A stretch of DNA of 64,000 nt, from assembly GCA_021186555.1 (NCBI GenBank), contig JAJKFL010000003.1, forward strand, positions 42,118,408 to 42,182,407. Direction: 5' to 3'. This document shows positions 37,119 to 47,852 of the stretch, piece after piece. The notes under the pieces were generated by a model. That model saw nothing but the letters and a program-made list of their open reading frames with translations. It did not search any database and had not been told where the DNA came from. This DNA comes from Reticulitermes speratus. Its lineage: Eukaryota; Arthropoda; Insecta; Blattodea; Rhinotermitidae. A program made the position numbers and the translations under genes. Positions within the stretch are counted from its first letter, which is position 1, and every line of letters starts with the position of its first letter.

Positions 37119-37479
37119 TGGTCTCACACATATCGGTTAACACTGCTTTAAACTGTTTTAATTTAAAATCATATAATACGTACATAATTCGCACAGTAGT
37201 AACCTAATACAAACCTTACGTAACCAGATAGAAAAACTCTTAATTTCATGTATCTTACCGTAACAGCTGATATAGAATCTTTTATGAATTTTGTAGAAAT
37301 TAGTAAGACCCACTATATGGAGTATCCGTCCATCACAACTAGGCCTTCATCTGCATAAAACACACTAGAGATAATGAGGGCATGAGTTTATGTCTATGAT
37401 GGGTTACGAACCCACTGTTGATACCAACACACAGTAATTCCTGAGACAGTCAACAAATTCCCCATATTTTATAAAATCC
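37119..37479. other. Unassigned
   Basis: Nothing recognised. GGGTTACGAACCC at 37403-37415 resembles a tRNA T-loop but has no matching A box. Confidence 0.35.
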
Positions 37480-38035
37480 GACTGTTCATTACCGTGTTCA
37501 CAGCAACCCGATACCATTATCTTCAGACAGGTTACTCCAAAGCATACTCTCCCCGCCTACGCCTGTGAGATTCATTTCACCATTACCCTCCCATCTATGC
37601 CTAGGTCTTCCAACTCATCTCATTCCTTTGTATTTCCCCACCAAAAGCCTGTATACAGTCCTCTCTTCTCCCATACGTGTCACATGCCCCACTCACCTCA
37701 TCCTTCTTCATTTGTTCATCCGAATAACAGTAGGTGAAACGCACAAATCATGGCCCCCTCCAAACGCAATTTTCTCCGTCCTTTTTACATCCCGCATCTG
37801 ACCCCAATATCTTCCCCAACACCCTACTCTAGAATACCATAAGCCTCAGTTCTCCGCTTAATATAAGAAACCACTTTACACGCCCATATACAACGATACG
37901 CAAGATATAGTGCTGTACATTTTAAGCTTTATATTCTTAGACAGCAAACGAGAAGGAACGCGTTTCCGGACTGAAGGGCAGCAGGCATTTCCCTGAATTT
38001 AATATTACGCTGCCCTCAGCGCCGTTTAAACAGTT
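37480..38035 (-). pseudogene. Non-LTR retrotransposon ORF2 C-terminal fragment, copy 1
   Basis: Minus-strand translation in shifting frames gives, in order, LSKNIKLKMY (near 37920), RVGCWGRYWG, CVSPTVIRMNK, VGHVTRMGEERTVYRLLVGK and VGRPRHRWEGNGEMNL. This is the order of the region downstream of the reverse transcriptase in many insect non-LTR elements: the SKNxKxKxY and VLYGCE area, then RRxRWAGHVxRMGE, then GRPRxRWED. Stops interrupt it (for example between KGMR and VGRP) and the frame shifts at least twice. No catalytic reverse transcriptase motif remains, so it is a dead 5'-truncated insertion. The clade (RTE- or jockey-like) cannot be decided from the tail. Confidence 0.85.
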
Positions 38036-38114
38036 GTAGAACTACTAGTAAGCCTACTCGGGGCCAAGCAAGTTGATACCAACGGGCTGTTCCTGGATAT
38101 AGACTACATTTGAT

Positions 38115-38178
38115 TGTGTTGCGTTATGATGCGTTTTGTGTGCGTTGTGTTGCGTTGTGTTGTGTTGTGTTGTGTGTG
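38115..38178. repeat. TGTTG/TGTGT low-complexity stretch
   Basis: GTTGCGT, GTGTTGC and (TGTGT)n alternate over about 64 bp, ending 58 bp before the next SINE. Confidence 0.8.
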
Positions 38179-38235
38179 AATGAGTGTATTAATTTCTTAT
38201 GAAATGAGAGGCCGTGTAGTTTGGTAATACAGTGG

Positions 38236-38518
38236 CCGTGCCATGGCTCAGGCGGTTAGTCGCCGGCCTGTCACTGCGGAGGCCCAGGTTCGATCCCAGG
38301 TCAGTCCGTGTGGGGTTTGTGGTGGACAAAGTGGCACTGGACAGGTTTTTCTCCGAGTTGTCGGTTTTCCCCTGTCAATTTCATTCCACTGGTGCTCCAT
38401 TACTTGTAAAACTTGGTAAAAAAAACTGCTCATCTTCATCATAGGGTTGCACAAAAAGCCTTAAGGCTGAGGTGCGTCCGTAGCATCTGCTGCGGGGCTC
38501 TTCACCATGCAAAAAAAA
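38236..38518 (+). mobile_element. tRNA-derived SINE family A with 12-bp target-site duplication
   Basis: The direct repeat GTAATACAGTGG flanks it exactly (38224-38235 and 38519-38530). The head reads CCGTGCCATGGCTCAGGCGG (A box TGGCTCAGGCGG) and AGGTTCGATCCCAGG (B box from 38288). The body matches 24035-24321 throughout: GTGTGGGGTTTGTGGTGGAC, GTGGCACTGGACAGG, TTTCATTCCACTGGTG, GCCTTAAGGCTGAGGTGCG. It ends CACCATGC then A8. It is the reference copy of the family here. The head is not a functional tRNA gene. Confidence 0.94.
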
Positions 38519-38704
38519 GTAATACAGTGGTTTTGGAGGAACGTACCTCCTCCTTCTTCATTACTCACTACTCTCCTACCCTAAATATGGAAGCATTAGC
38601 TTCCTTCAAGACGCTGGTACCTGTCAAATAGCCTATGAGGCGTAAGATGCTAGTAAACAGTTGTCTTCACAGGCACCGTCATGAAAACCACGTCTCATAC
38701 AAAC

Positions 38705-38739
<35 letters not shown>

Positions 38740-38757
38740 CTTGTGTGTCTGTGTGTT
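38705..38757. repeat. (GT)n microsatellite
   Basis: About 15 GT repeats, then interrupted GT with GCGTGC and CTGTGTGTT. Confidence 0.95.
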
Positions 38758-40689
38758 ACATGCAGGGAGTACGTATAAATTTGTTGCTTACAATTCGATG
38801 TTATAAAAACTTCCTTTCAATTCCGGAGCTCCTACAGTACTCAGTGATCACACCTACAGCCACTTTCATCTAGGTCTCCACTTTTTGTTGTTGTTGCAGA
38901 ATTTGCATGTTAATTGTCTCAAAAAGAAATTTATGAGGGGGATGGAACGGGACGGCTGACGTTTCAAGTTAATAACAACATTACTTTTACTCTACGAAAT
39001 TTTCTCTGTAAGAGCATGTTCTCTTCGTATCTCCAGTTCGCCACCCCCAAACGTTCCTCCGAACTATCCAAAGTCTAAGTTCTTCTGCCCATTCCTTCAC
39101 GTTACAACTTTCTTCTACGTATTCCCTTTTCTCTTAAAGCAGAGATCTCTATCCACACCTCTCATCCCCGACACACCAAAGTCCGTGCAAGAATTCTATA
39201 CGTGTTCTTCTGATCTGTACACTATGTAAGACTTACCTTTAACACATCTACGTCAAGGAAGTATAAGCAAGACACACTGTGTGAATACAGATACGAACAC
39301 TCGTACTGCATCTTACTCGCCGAATTAAGCATTTATCTCCCCGAAATTTCTTCAAATAATTTATACCTCTATCACTTAAGCCTATTATTAATACATTAAG
39401 CCTAAACAACAAAAAAATGACGATGGCTCTATGTTTATACGTTGTTGGTCAAATAACTGACTGCAATGTCAAAAACCAATCGTTTCATATTTTCAAAAAT
39501 TGTTCCAACGGTTTGTAATTTTATTTTATTATGCCAACAGAGGACTGACAATACTAAAAATAGTTTCGAAAGCAGTCTCAAAAAAATAACATAAAATGTT
39601 TCGAAACTGGGGAGGGCGGGGGGGGGGGGGCAACCGTACAAAATGAACTATAGTGCAAATTACCGTCATGACGGCTAGTTCGCTTGAGGTGATCGTGTAA
39701 CAGAACAGAAGCTTCTAGACTGGACACAGAGGCACACGGGTCGAGAAGGCTAATATTGCTTCAGGAATTCTGCATGTCTTTTCCAGGAATTCTGTGACAC
39801 AATACTTTCACTCGTGACATATCCACACAAAATTTGTTCTTCAGCTTACGCAGATTTTTCTTCGTGTTCAACTGTCTGAAGAGAAATTATTAATGTTTGG
39901 CTTTTTCCTCCGTTTACATCCTTCCAAAAAGAGTGCACTTTGCTCAGTGAAGGTGTGACGAAAACACGAAACGGAGACGTGCACACCGAAAGAATTATAT
40001 ATTATACTCTTAAAACATAACGTCAAGCGTGGTAAGTAACGAGTCTGTGTAAACAGAATGTTCTCTCATGAAAAAAATGAAAGATGAAAACGAAATACCA
40101 AGAACGAAATAAGCAAAAATGTCCATAAATATTTAACCATAAAGTTTTGTGAAACGCAACTGAAAATATCACATTCAATAATTCTTTAAAATATTTCCCC
40201 AGTTCTTCCATCAGAAACAGCTTTAATTCCCTAATATCTGTACCCTCTGTGCTTGCAGTTAGCAGTGCTGCATGCCACATCTTAAACTGGAACAAGTGCA
40301 TTAGTACTTGCAGGCAGTGGGTTTCGGACGAAGCCACGCAAACTATATAACATATTATACGTACATTCTCTCTGCAATACAATTTTTGTGGTGCTCATGT
40401 TGCACAACTATAACACAATATCTTATTAAGTATTTGTCTAAGTTTCCTTTAAAGGTAAAAGTACATTGCTCTTAACATTTAAATTTTTGCTTCCAAGAAA
40501 ACATACCGCTCAACTTTTCACAAATCAGTCAATTAGTGTTGTTTACAAAATATTAATTTATGACTGCACCATTACATACACACATGTAAAATTCTACGAC
40601 ATCCTATATCAGATTACTGATAACGGATGACTTAATGACAAATAATTTAAAGAAAGTGTTCGTGGCCTAATCGACATAATTTCCTAGCA
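38758..40689. other. Unassigned, 1.9 kb
   Basis: No gene is recognised. A 13-G run lies at 39618-39630. The 119-codon minus frame at 40023-40382 has no domain that I recognise. Confidence 0.4.
39618..39630. repeat. Poly-G run (13)
   Basis: GGGGAGGGC precedes an uninterrupted G13, making a G-rich tract of about 23 bases that could form a quadruplex. Confidence 0.9.
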
Positions 40690-40822
40690 TGTTCCTGTAA
40701 GGACTACGGAGCGCCACGATAAACCTCGCTGAGAGCAGCCGATATTCCGGCAGAGACTCGAACTGTACACATCTGGGTCACAAGTCTAAAGACTCTGCTA
40801 CACCAGCCCGCTGCGCTAGCCT
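40690..40822 (-). mobile_element. tRNA-like SINE head, other family
   Basis: The minus strand carries a perfect A box TAGCGCAGCGGG (40818-40807) and B box GTTCGAGTC (40763-40755), about 44 bp apart as in a tRNA. It continues into CTGCCGGAATATCGGCTGCT. The sequence between the boxes does not give a clean cloverleaf, and no second copy lies here. It is most likely the head of a SINE not otherwise represented. Confidence 0.6.
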
Positions 40823-41677
40823 GTGTTGGTTAGCGACCTTACACACAATACATAAGATTACAAGTCACAACAAAGCATCAATCACTCTACCGAGTATGAA
40901 ATAATTTCCTGAAATTCCGGGATAAATTTGTGCGGTGTTGTTTTGAGCGGATAATTTCACTTAACTGTGTTTAATTCAGTCTTATTAAATTACACTGCAT
41001 TAACCTCCAGCTTTATACAGCGTCAAGACGCCCATCACGAACGACAGTTTTTAGGTCAGAAAGACTGGGACCGGTGCACTGTGGCTAAACGAAATATGGA
41101 CAGTAAAATAAAACAGTCCTTGCAGGTCGTAATCCTCGATTCCCATGGTTGCAACTGATGAAGGTAGGCGATGTTCCTAACAGCTTTATGTGTTAATTAC
41201 ACACTCCCATAAAGGTGTCTGGTCAACTGAAATACAAGGCACAAATTTACATTTACGACATCCGCCTGCAATTTGCTCCGTTCATTGAACATACCTACCT
41301 TATGATACCTAATGACACCTGCCGAAGGCACTATGTTTAATGACCAAAATTTCCAACACGACAGGTAAAATTTTAAAAATAAACAGGTGTAATGTAAGAT
41401 AGGCTGAGTTAATTTAGTAAAGACTGAATACAGGCTGGTAATCCTGTTGTTCCTTGGCATGTTTTATCTCTTAGTCGCCAGTGTGTCGAGGCAAGCTCTG
41501 TGCGGTATTCACCTTCTTATTAATTGAACAACGGAAGTTCTTTTACGAATGTAAAAGTATCAGACCAACAGAGTGTCCATTTACTTTCGCCGAAGTTAAG
41601 AACACTTGGCACTTTATCTCCACCGTACTTCCTGTCGTGCCGCTTAAACAAAGAAAGAACTTTAACTTTTAAACCTT
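40823..41677. other. Unassigned
   Basis: No gene or repeat is recognised. Short frames at 40967-41158, 41197-41460 (minus) and 41481-41672 lack domains. Confidence 0.4.
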
Positions 41678-41905
41678 AGAAGGCGAAATGTGTCTGTTTT
41701 ATATAAGGACTCAGTGCGAACCGCGCAGTAAACACTCTCCACCTCGGTTATACAAAACCAATCTCTTAACACTGTACAAGGCAAAAGTCGCTGTTTTTTC
41801 TGAGTCCATACACAACACACAAAGGCAATGTGAGCACTACGCAGAATTTTTGTATCTTAAACCTGGTGGTAAGTAAAGTAACCGCTAGTTTTAACAGGCT
41901 AACTT
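41678..41905 (+). repeat. Dispersed repeat family D, copy 3
   Basis: Contains ACCGCGCAGTAAACACTCTC, CTCGGTTATACAAAACCAAT, ACAAGGCAAAAGTCGCTG, ACGCAGAATTTTTGTATC, GGTGGTAAGTAAAGTAACCG and TTTTAACAGG. It matches 3505-3735 end to end in the same orientation. The 62-codon frame here is not conserved in the other copies. Confidence 0.75.
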
Positions 41906-42469
41906 CATGAGACGGTTCTCCAACACCATATCAGTTCTTAAATTTTTGAAGGGCTATTTTCCTGGCCTAAGAGACTTAAATGACGACAGACATATTCACG
42001 TACATTTTAAAATTAACAGGCTCTTACAACAGGCAACAGCGTGAAACTGATAATGGTGCCTCACACTTGTGCAACAAAAATAGTAGGAAATATGAAACAA
42101 AATGTAGGTACATACTGAAATAAGTTTGTTTGGAGATTCAAGCAGCTAAAAAATACACGATAAACAGAAGTATGTACAAAATGTGAAATCCAATAAACTG
42201 AATTTACGCACGCGCTGTAGGTGTCTAGCCCGACCACGAGTCAGAAGCCCTTGCGTTGCAGTTTCGATTGTTTGACTGATAACCTGGCCAACTGTGTTCG
42301 TTCACACAAGTTTGTGCATGGGACACACCACAAGTAAAGGCAAATGTTTTTTTCTCTTTTGCCAAAAATGTCACAACGCGGAAAATGAAGTACATACGTT
42401 TGTGATTACAATGGAATCTCAGACTGAAGCAGCCAGTGCAAAGAGAGTGGACGTTTTAAGAGAAGTTCG
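41906..42469. other. Unassigned
   Basis: No gene recognised. The stretch 42207-42285 looks vaguely tRNA-like (GCAGTTTCGATTG) but is too degenerate to call. Confidence 0.35.
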
Positions 42470-42595
42470 ACGCGAGGTGGCACAGATTAGCTCGTTACGT
42501 AACGCCGGCGGAGTTCGCCGCCTCCCCCATCGTTGGCAACGAACAGTGGACAAACTTGGGGACTACTTTGAACGTTGTCAAGAGCTTGTACGAGA
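42470..42595 (+). pseudogene. Possible transposase C-terminal remnant
   Basis: The frame starting at 42294 contains RLPHRWQRTVDKLGDYFERC (42519-42578). This resembles the C-terminal end of mariner-type transposases, where RW(Q/E)(K/R)C(I/V) is followed by GDY(F/V)E. The preceding residues (VRREVAQISSLRNAGG) fit loosely with the helix before that motif. No catalytic residues are present. The strand is opposite to the mariner fragment that begins about 200 bp further on, so it would be a separate insertion. Alternatively it is a chance match. Confidence 0.35.
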
Positions 42596-42800
42596 AGTGT
42601 GTGTTGTACTCTTCGTTTCGTATTCGGTCTGAAATCCAAAATAAACTAAACCCAGTTCGTGCTTAAATGTTACGAATGTAAAATTACCAGCCGTCATAAC
42701 ATTTAAACCACGGATAAAATATGAGGCAGAGTCAAAACTTAAAGTGAATTTATTACTTACTTCGTTCACAACAATCTGTGACAAATGTAAAGTGTATCAT

Positions 42801-43115
42801 TTCTCAACGTAACCACCTCTTTCTTCAGCGCATATTGTTTCGCAGTTCACCAGCCTTCTGATCCCATCTACGAAAAAAAATTTTCGGTTGTGATGGAAGT
42901 CATGTATGCACCGCGACCTTAACTTCGAAGATCAGTGGCAAATCTTTGTCCACGCAAGACTTCTTTTAGTGGTCCAAACATCTGATAATCCGATGGAGTT
43001 AGTTACGGACTATATGGGGAGCAGTGGGAGTCGTTAAAATTTCAGCTGCCTGATTCCTTCAACAGGAATGAGGCAGAGTGTTATCGTGGAGCAAAAGAAA
43101 CCCCTTGTACAGCAA
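42801..43115 (-). pseudogene. mariner-like (DD34D) transposase, C-terminal fragment, broken
   Basis: Minus-strand translation yields LLLHDNTLPH (second catalytic D in HDN) near 43105-43075. After a frame change it gives SPYSP, a stop, LTPSDYQMFGPLKEVLRG (SDY is the expected third catalytic D) and QRFATD. Another frame change then gives FEVKVAVHT, a stop and SQPKIFF. The order HDNAxPH, PYSPDLAPSDYHLFGPLKE, F..D..VK.AV..WL..QP..FF matches the C-terminal half of mariner transposases closely, including the D-to-D spacing of about 34 residues. At least two frameshifts and several stops show it is dead. The N-terminal DNA-binding part and first catalytic D were not found. Confidence 0.85.
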
Positions 43116-43584
43116 ACCCCTGTGCTATGCAGTAATCGCCATATTTCTCTAAATTCCCGTATAAATTTCAATGTTGAGCGCCATCTGACCACAAAATAAA
43201 CTGACTACAACTCGCTGTTCTACAACGGTACAATTCGAAAGCAGTGCTGCCACCTTTAAAGAGGATTTGTAAACAAATATAACATTAACTAAACCTGACA
43301 CTGACCCGTATGCGTAGTACGTAGTGATTGAGAAAACCGCTAGGTTTCGCAGTGCATCAATTGCAGAGCCTCTACAGGCAAATTCACTTTAGTTTTTGAT
43401 TCACCTTCGTATATAAGCATGCATGAAAGAAGCAATCCAACCAGGCAAACCTCCAATAAACGGCCTAAGACGGCAGATCAGATAAGAGACGAACATCGCA
43501 ATAGACCTTTGTGACCGAAATAAGCTGGCTCCTCTATTTAAATATTCATACAGATTTTCCTTTATTTCACACAAACTTCAGCGT
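43116..43584. other. Unassigned, possibly more of the mariner copy
   Basis: No further transposase motif is readable on the minus strand. The stretch 43165-43290 may be element flank, but I cannot show it. Confidence 0.3.
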
Positions 43585-43775
43585 GTTCTGTGCCCAGATG
43601 AAGTAATATCCACCCCTTCCTCTGCATCAACTTCATGAACACACACGTTAGGCAACTCCAGTACGAGACTAACTAGCGTGACAGAATAAAATCCCAAGTT
43701 CATTACACTCCCCACACGGATCTGAACTACGGTCAGAAGTAAGGGTCAAGTCTATGGCCAGTTTAAATTACACAC
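43585..43775 (-). mobile_element. Possible degenerate tRNA-derived SINE
   Basis: The minus strand reads CTTCTGACCGTAGTTCAGAT (B-box-like GTTCAGATCC), CCGTGTGGGGAGTGTAATGA, ACTTGGGATTTTATTCTGTC and, further on, GAGGAAGGGGTGGATATTAC. The layout of a B box followed by a conserved-looking body resembles a SINE, but the A box is unclear and there is no second copy here. Confidence 0.3.
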
Positions 43776-44944
43776 AAGTGCTAACACAATCGTCCCCACC
43801 CACGAACATCTATTGCTAAAGTTTGTATTCTGCCACTAAACATACAGCTGAGGGCCGTGAATGTACTGCTAAATTACAATACGTACAACCCCCTTCCATC
43901 CATGTACCAGATTCGCCGTAGAGGGATGAACAGAACGAAAAGGAAAGTAACTTCCGTAATACAATTAGTTTTCCATCCGGACATGTTACTTCCTGAAGCT
44001 ACAATTACGTATGTGCGCATTTACAATGTAATTGAGCTTCCATGTAGCTCACCCTGTGAACTCAGGAAAGAGATAACCGAAATTACAAGCCGAACATAAC
44101 TGATATGTGTTACAACATGATAAGCGAATTACGAAAGGGAAGTGGGCATATATATTTCGCATCACACAACGAGCAGAAAATGCTGTTACTGTGCAGCATG
44201 AATGACTGTGTTTTTTCGATTTGATGCAAAATAAAACAGAATTACACCTATAAGCTTGGGCGATAGCTATAATTACAAAATTCTTGTAATTTAAAATAAT
44301 CGATTATTCCGAAAATCCTATATTTTACCCAGTGGGATATTCTGCTTATGTGCCAAACTGCGTCTCTCATATCACACTGTTTTAAAGAGTATTTCAGAAA
44401 GAAGAAACTGAAGTGAGTACATATTTGGACCTGTGGGACAGGAAGTAACAAGAGAGAAGAGAGAATTACACAATCGCATGCTACGTTTATGAATTTTGTA
44501 ACACGAAGCTTAACACGAATTACAAAACGCGAAGCATCACAAGACATTTACTATTCAGTAAATATCAGTAGGGTGACCAAATGATGCAACATGACATGCG
44601 AGGGATGTAGCTCGCTTTGAAGAGGTGACTAATACATATCTTTTATTCGGAAAAAAACTGAAGGAAAGACACCACTTCGGAAACCCTAGAGTATATGGAA
44701 AGATAATGCGATGGATGACATGGGAGTAGGATGTGAGGTTGGAGGCTGGATTCATGTGTTCAGAATACGGTCGAGTGGGTGACTCCTCTGAACACGTTTG
44801 AGTTTCGTAAGAGACAAGGCGTAGAAAACATTTACGTCAATACCAGACTACACGGTGTCACATTGGCGAAGACCGTAATTATCATAAAGGAGAAAGTAAC
44901 GTACGGTTGTCCCTGCATATGCCATGAAGGCATTGGGGAATGGT
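43776..44944. other. Unassigned
   Basis: No gene. ACTACACGGTGTCACA at 44846-44861 is the complement of the foldback outer block (TGTGACxCCGTGTAGT). Other frames have no domain. Confidence 0.4.
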
Positions 44945-45188
44945 AGTTCCACTCATTCTTAGCCTTGGCAGTAGATGGGGCGTGTTGTCAACTTCAAGCC
45001 CTGACCTCTTTAACCCCGGTAAAGGTTGTCCCGGTACCCAATGAGCAGAGGACTGGCTGGGCCCAAGAACTGGTCTTCACGCTGTGGAGAACAGAAAAAT
45101 GTCTTTCCGCTGCACGGGAATCGAACCACAGTTACGCGGTTTCCCAGCCCGTAGCCGAGTCAATATACACACTAACTCGGCTCCAAGG
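44945..45188 (-). mobile_element. SINE family B, diverged copy
   Basis: Minus-strand head: GAGCCGAGTTAGTGTGTATA (altered A box), GACTCGGCTACGGGCTGGGA and TGTGGTTCGATTCCCGTGC (B box GTTCGATTC). Body: TTGGGCCCAGCCAGTCC, GGTACCGGGACAACC, AAAGAGGTCAGGGC and CATCTACTGCCAAGG. This is block-for-block the 25839-26120 element but with more substitutions and no convincing target-site duplication, hence older. Confidence 0.85.
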
Positions 45189-45473
45189 TAGACAGTACTT
45201 GTCATCAAACAGTAAGCTTATTTAAATGTTTAGTCACAATCACTAACAGTCCAGTGTGTAGTAGTGAACTCCGATATCAAGTCTTTATTACGAACAGTTA
45301 GGTTCAGCTGGTTTGAATGACAGTTAAAGAAATCGATATCTTGTTATGGACATAACACGTGTGATTGTTTAGTTTAGAAAAACAGCTTAATACATAAGTG
45401 TCAAGAATGGCCTATTGCGTAAATTTTAGCAGTGTCATTCATCGATTCGTAAACACGTTTGTGTTCTCTTTGG

Positions 45474-46105
45474 ATACCAAACTATGCACAGTTATGCCAA
45501 CCTATTACACGTGTGGCATATGCCCTTTATCCCCATAATAACAGAAAGGATGCGCAAGAGCTGAGGTAAAACAGACATACCAAACTATGCACAGTTATGC
45601 CAACCTATTACACGTGTGGTATATGCCCTTTATCCCCATAATAACAGAAAGGATGCGCAAAGAGCTGAGGTAAAACAGACATACCAAACTATGCACAGTT
45701 ATGCCAACCTATTACATGTGTGGCATATGCCCTTTATCCCCATAATAACAGAAAGGATGCGCAAAGAGCTGAGGTAAAACAGACATACCAAACTATGCAC
45801 AGTTATGCCAACCTATTACATGTGTGGCATATGCCCTTTATCCCCATAATAACAGAAAGGATGCGCAAAGAGCTGAGGTAAAACAGACATACCAAACTAT
45901 GCACAGTTATGCCAACCTATTACATGTGTGGCATATGCCCTTTATCCCCATAATAACAGAAAGGATGCGCAAAGAGCTGAAGTAAAACAGACATACCAAA
46001 CTATACACAGTTATGCCAACCTATTACATGTGTGGCATATGCTCTTTATCCCCATAATAATAGAAAGGATGCGCAAAGAGCTGAGGTAAAACAGACATAC
46101 CAAAC
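45474..46105. repeat. Satellite/minisatellite, 6 full units of 103-104 bp
   Basis: Units start with ATACCAAACTATGCACAGTT at 45474, 45577, 45681, 45785, 45889 and 45993. A partial seventh begins at 46097. The first unit is one base shorter (GCGCAAGAGC against GCGCAAAGAGC). Units differ by only a few substitutions (CACGTG or CATGTG, GCTGAGG or GCTGAAG), so the array is young. Each unit contains the palindrome GGCATATGCC and the inverted pair ATGCCA...TGGCAT. There is no conserved frame, since 104 is not a multiple of 3. Confidence 0.97.
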
Positions 46106-46559
46106 CCATCTTACATGGGACAGCACGCAGTTCAGGAAGGTATTATCAATAAACCCCTTCCACTTCCAACCCTACGTTCGTGCCATCAAGTTACAAGGCG
46201 CAGAAAATATCTTTCGCCTGATACCCGATTACCTTCCTTGACGTTTTTAAAAGCACAAGTTTAGAAGTTTCCTATGTGGCTTGACCTTGCATTATCACAC
46301 CGTGTGCACAGCTAACCTTTACTGTATGATAACATGTGCGTATTACAGCAGTAAAGATGCATGCAAAGTGGAACTCACGTTTTAAGTTAAGTACTGAGTG
46401 GGGCGGCTAGAACGTAGGCAGGCCTGCGTCTTAGTGGCTCTATTTCTGGAACAGTCGATATCGTAGCATCCCTGCTTCCAGATCAAGTAGGGAAGAAGCT
46501 GTAATGTTTAGTAGAATAACACTCAAATACCAGAACATGAAGGTTTAACAAAGCTAATA
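46106..46559. other. Unassigned
   Basis: Nothing recognised. The 69-codon frame (46032-46241) starts inside the satellite and is not a gene. Confidence 0.4.
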
Positions 46560-46985
46560 CCAAAACCTGTCTTTGGCCACAATCCTCACCAGTTCCATCC
46601 ACTTCTAATCCTTACAACATAATCCTTTAAGCCCCATCCTTTTGTTATCCTCCCACCTCTTTCTCAATCTTCCATCCAGGCGTAGATTTTTCCAAATAGT
46701 TTTATCCACCAAAATTATATACACATGTCTTTTTTCCCCATCTTCGTCATGTGTCCAGCGTACTCTATCTTCATACCTTTCACTGTCGTAACAATACTAG
46801 GCCACCTGTGTACATAACAAAGCTCCTTCTCTTCCAATATCACAAAAATGTTAGTTTAAATCATCCTCCTCAGTTCCTACTACCTTCCTCAGTACACTCC
46901 TAACACTTTAAGGTTTACGTTCCTCACGTAAATTCATAAGTTGGGTTTCCCACTCACAGAAAATACCTGGCAAAATTATATCTTA
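46560..46985 (-). pseudogene. Non-LTR retrotransposon ORF2 C-terminal fragment, copy 2
   Basis: Minus-strand translation gives ETQLMNLREERKP, a stop and SVLRKVVGTEEDD (near 46940-46850). After a frame change it gives IEYAGHMTKMGKKDMCIILV, LRLDGRLRKRWEDNKRMGLK and, after a stop, KWMELVRIVAKDRFWY. This follows the same order as copy 1: LREExxLRVFExxVLRKIFG, RWAGHVxRMGE, GRPRxRWEDxIxxDL, W..LA.DRxRW. It is one of the longest readable tails here, but has stops and at least one frameshift. It is a dead 5'-truncated insertion. Confidence 0.85.
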
Positions 46986-47433
46986 AATAATTGTTACTGT
47001 TTTATTATTTTACAAACTCGTACATTATAAATAAAGATAAAGGACTTTAGACATTGAATCGCATTAAAATCATAAGCTACTGGGTCCAATAATATCTTCA
47101 TAAGTCTCTAAATATTCAGTTTCCATCTATTATGCGAACTTTATCTTCACACGGAATGACAACTGAAACAAATAATAAATAATACCTGGCTGTATAATTT
47201 ATTGACGACCATACTGTGCTATGAGGTAGATGTGGCTACATACATAAAACTGAATGTCTTGATAATCGGAACAGACTCTTCGACAATTTTCACAACTACC
47301 AGTTGGACTCTGAAGCCGCATGGTAGGTGTTGCTTTCCTGTTCCTTCCTCCACATTTCTGGAGTACATATACGATGTACTCACTCTGAAATATCTTACTG
47401 CTGGTGTCGAACTACAACGCGTAAGTATCAAGA
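46986..47433. other. Unassigned
   Basis: AT-rich sequence with no recognised feature up to the hAT element's left duplication at 47434. Confidence 0.4.
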
Positions 47434-47441
47434 GCTATGAC

Positions 47442-47844
47442 CAGGTGCGCACCCAAGGGGGGGGGGGCTGCCGGACCGCAACCCCTAAACCCCCAAAACC
47501 GAAATTTAAAAAACACAGATTTTGTAGATATTACGATATCAAAAGTTTTATGTGACTTCCCCTTCAGCCGAAATCAGCCACTGAAATCGGCTGATGACCA
47601 GTACATTAGAATTTTGAAAAATAAATTAATAAAATAAAAAAAAAACAAGAAGATTTGACGATGTGATTGAGTCATGAAACTTGAAGTTATATTCGTATGT
47701 ATATAAACGCAGATGCAGGAAGTGTTATGTTATACTTACGAAATGATTTTTATAACAATTTTTAAAATCAAACATAAATTGTATAATATAGCTTCAGGGT
47801 CAGCCCTCCCCTCCACCCAATGAAAAATTCTGTGTGCGCACCTG
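47442..47844. mobile_element. Non-autonomous hAT-type MITE, 403 bp, intact ends
   Basis: Perfect 8-bp direct repeats GCTATGAC flank the element (47434-47441 and 47845-47852). The terminal inverted repeats begin CAGGTGCGCAC at both ends (11 of 11). The next bases (CCAAGGGGGG against ACAGAATTTTTC) diverge, although G-rich GGGTGGAGGGGAGGG lies further in at the right end. An 8-bp duplication with CA-G termini is the signature of the hAT superfamily. The interior holds a G11 run (47457-47467) and AT-rich DNA with no transposase, so it must have been moved by an hAT transposase elsewhere. Clean ends and duplications suggest fairly recent movement. Confidence 0.93.
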
Positions 47845-47852
47845 GCTATGAC

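Noticed and set aside
37395-37425. tRNA T-loop-like GGGTTACGAACCC
   Set aside because: A short palindromic match only; no tRNA-like upstream half.
42207-42285. Degenerate tRNA or SINE head
   Set aside because: The B-box region (AGTTTCGATTG) has too many departures from consensus and nothing follows that resembles a known body.
45474-46105. CRISPR-like array
   Set aside because: Units are contiguous 104-bp copies without unique spacers, and the DNA is eukaryotic.
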